Part shown: positions 62,664 through 64,000 of the stretch, one piece after another | Layout: each line of letters begins with the position of its first letter | Position numbering within the stretch: the first letter of the stretch is position 1 | Source of the DNA: UBA11872 sp965198285 | GTDB lineage: Bacteria; Chloroflexota; UBA11872 | Reading direction: 5' to 3' | NCBI GenBank assembly: GCA_965198285.1 | Contig: OZ240251.1 | Span: forward strand, 2,914,001 to 2,978,000 | DNA: 64,000 nt | Notes under the pieces: generated by a model | What the model saw: only the letters and a program-made list of their open reading frames with translations | The model's database searches: none | Told to the model about the DNA's origin: nothing | Made by a program: the position numbers and the translations under genes

Positions 62664-62959
62664 AAGCCCGACCTCGGCGGCCACCCGGGCCTCATGGACG
62701 CGGTAGTCAGAGGCCGGTCAGTGTTTGATGTCGGCATTAGCGCGGACTTACCAGGGCGCATGTGGTCAGGCTAGCGGGTTATGTTCCCGCGACCATTGTC
62801 GGCCGCTCAACAGGCGATGTAGTGCGGCAATACCGCTCGACCTGTGCATTCAGGCCGTGCAACCTGCGGTGCAGCCACGAGCGCCAGGCCCTCAAAAGCC
62901 CGCAGGCTGCGAAAGCCTCCAGGTCGGAGTCATGTAGCACGGAACTGCCATGTTGGCGC

Positions 62960-64000
62960 CTATGGCGATACCGCCGCGCCGGTCCCTGCCAGTCGGCGAC
63001 ACGAGTCGGTGTGTTGCAGGAGCTCAGGGCAAGCGTTCACACCGGCACTGCGCTCACCCGCGTATGTGGTGTACGACACGTCGTCAGCCTCGGAGATCAC
63101 GATCCCTAGAACCGGAATCACCGCCGCTTGCAAGTGGTCGAGCTGCAGCCGCACCGCCAAGACATAGGCTCCTTGCGCCAGCGCCTCACCCGACGTGGAT
63201 CGCACAGGGAGCACGTCGTCGCCGACCCTCACTGCCAGCCGGCCTTCCCGGGGGCTAAATTCGTACTCATGGGTGACGGTTCCACCGGTGGGTACGATTT
63301 GGCCTGCGAACCACAGGGTTCCAACGTTCGTAAACCCATCGGCTTCATATCCAGTCGGCAACGCCAAGGGAGTATCGTCCACCTCGATCACCAGCCAGTC
63401 CTGTCCTGTCCATCGCTCGCGCGCCTGATCGCTAAACGTTGCCGTAAAGGCCACGCGGTCCTCCGCCACCCGGTAGTCGGACAATCGGACAGCAAAGCTG
63501 TGTTCAGGCGGCGGCCCGTCCAGGACAGGTGTGATTCCGGGGTCTGTTGCGTAGGCGGCGACTTCGTCGCCCAACCAGATCAGCGAGAACTCCTCCGCCC
63601 TGGTAGTAGACGCAAACCCTCGCTGGACCAGAAACACATCGGGGGTTTGCCCGCTCACCGGCTCGGTTGGGATGTCCGTCAGCAGATAAGTCCCGGATGG
63701 GTCCACGTCGCCAAGCAACCGAGTATGCGACAGCGCGGACGCCAGTCGAACCTGGTTCTTGGCCGTGAGTCCTCCCGCAAGATAGGCGCTTGCCGACGCC
63801 GGAACCGCTTGCCGCAGAGCCTCGAATGATGCCGGGGCGGGTTTCGGTTCGAGTTCCAGGAACGCCGGCTGAATGCGGTAGAGCGCGTCGGCGTCTCCAC
63901 GCACCAGCGGCTCGAACAGCCGGGGATCGTCCAGCCAGCGTTGGGCGCGGTCGGGCAGACTCGCGATCCAAGGGTCCGTCGCATGCACGTAGGCGACGCC
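62960..64000 (-). CDS. GT-C-like membrane protein, paralogue G (C-terminal part)
   Basis: The gene continues beyond the right edge: codons before the apparent start at 63988 read GVAYVHATDPWIASLPDRAQ, which aligns inside the other copies. About 347 residues of the extracytoplasmic domain are visible, including WTGQDWLVIEVDDTPLALPT and GTLWFAGQIVPTGGT. The C-terminus has a unique Cys-containing tail (YAGERSAGVNACPELLQHTD), otherwise seen only in A. It belongs to the same minus-strand array. Confidence 0.75.
   Translation of the reverse strand, partial: GVAYVHATDPWIASLPDRAQRWLDDPRLFEPLVRGDADALYRIQPAFLELEPKPAPASFEALRQAVPASASAYLAGGLTAKNQVRLASALSHTRLLGDVDPSGTYLLTDIPTEPVSGQTPDVFLVQRGFASTTRAEEFSLIWLGDEVAAYATDPGITPVLDGPPPEHSFAVRLSDYRVAEDRVAFTATFSDQARERWTGQDWLVIEVDDTPLALPTGYEADGFTNVGTLWFAGQIVPTGGTVTHEYEFSPREGRLAVRVGDDVLPVRSTSGEALAQGAYVLAVRLQLDHLQAAVIPVLGIVISEADDVSYTTYAGERSAGVNACPELLQHTDSCRRLAGTGAAVSP

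Overview
The window is high-GC bacterial DNA. I infer a Chloroflexota, possibly a marine or sponge-associated SAR202-like lineage. The hints are a solute-binding lipoprotein with a repeated KEVPVERV linker, extracellular modules with GFIRQYFQ-type repeats, several phytanoyl-CoA-dioxygenase (PhyH) and beta-propeller hydrolase paralogues, and large multi-membrane paralogues. No rRNA or other phylogenetic marker is present, so the assignment is tentative.

Region 1 (1-3.3 kb) holds the 3' end of a beta-propeller hydrolase-like gene, a penicillin-acylase-family Ntn hydrolase and a truncated DUF5069 gene, tightly packed on the + strand.

Region 2 (3.5-36.3 kb) looks like two serial genomic islands of about 16.2 and 16.5 kb. 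They are bounded by three direct copies of the 3' part of tRNA-Thr(GGT), at 3541, 19726 and 36271. Only the last copy is a whole tRNA. Island A carries decayed genes (DUF402-like, RCC1-like), two more beta-propeller hydrolase-like proteins, an IS481 element with a nonsense codon, a frameshifted double FAH-domain protein, two near-duplicate PhyH dioxygenases, a solute-binding lipoprotein and a six-hairpin glycosidase-like protein. A truncated tRNA-Gly and an HTH protein follow. Island B starts with a broken tyrosine-recombinase fragment and a degenerate tRNA. It then has a DJ-1/PfpI plus TIM-barrel pair, a third PhyH protein, a sulfatase-like protein with Thr at the usual Cys/Ser position, a GMC oxidoreductase, a LiaS/NarX-type two-component system and a 2230-residue surface protein (LRRs, SwmB repeats, three C-terminal repeats).

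Region 3 (36.3-64 kb) appears to be the resident chromosome: a Bcp peroxiredoxin, an SDR, an NAD-dependent epimerase, tRNA-Thr(TGT), two tandem cytochrome c lipoproteins each preceded by a CRP-like palindrome, acetyl-CoA synthetase and a PHP/DUF3604 protein. These are framed by seven paralogues of a ~940-residue GT-C-like membrane protein. Three lie on the + strand (37.9-46.6 kb) and four on the - strand (54.1 kb to beyond the window end), so the two arrays face each other. Together the genes suggest a heterotroph that breaks down varied organic matter (glycans, sulfated or phosphorylated compounds, amides, oxygenated small molecules) and invests heavily in cell-envelope glycosylation or surface proteins.
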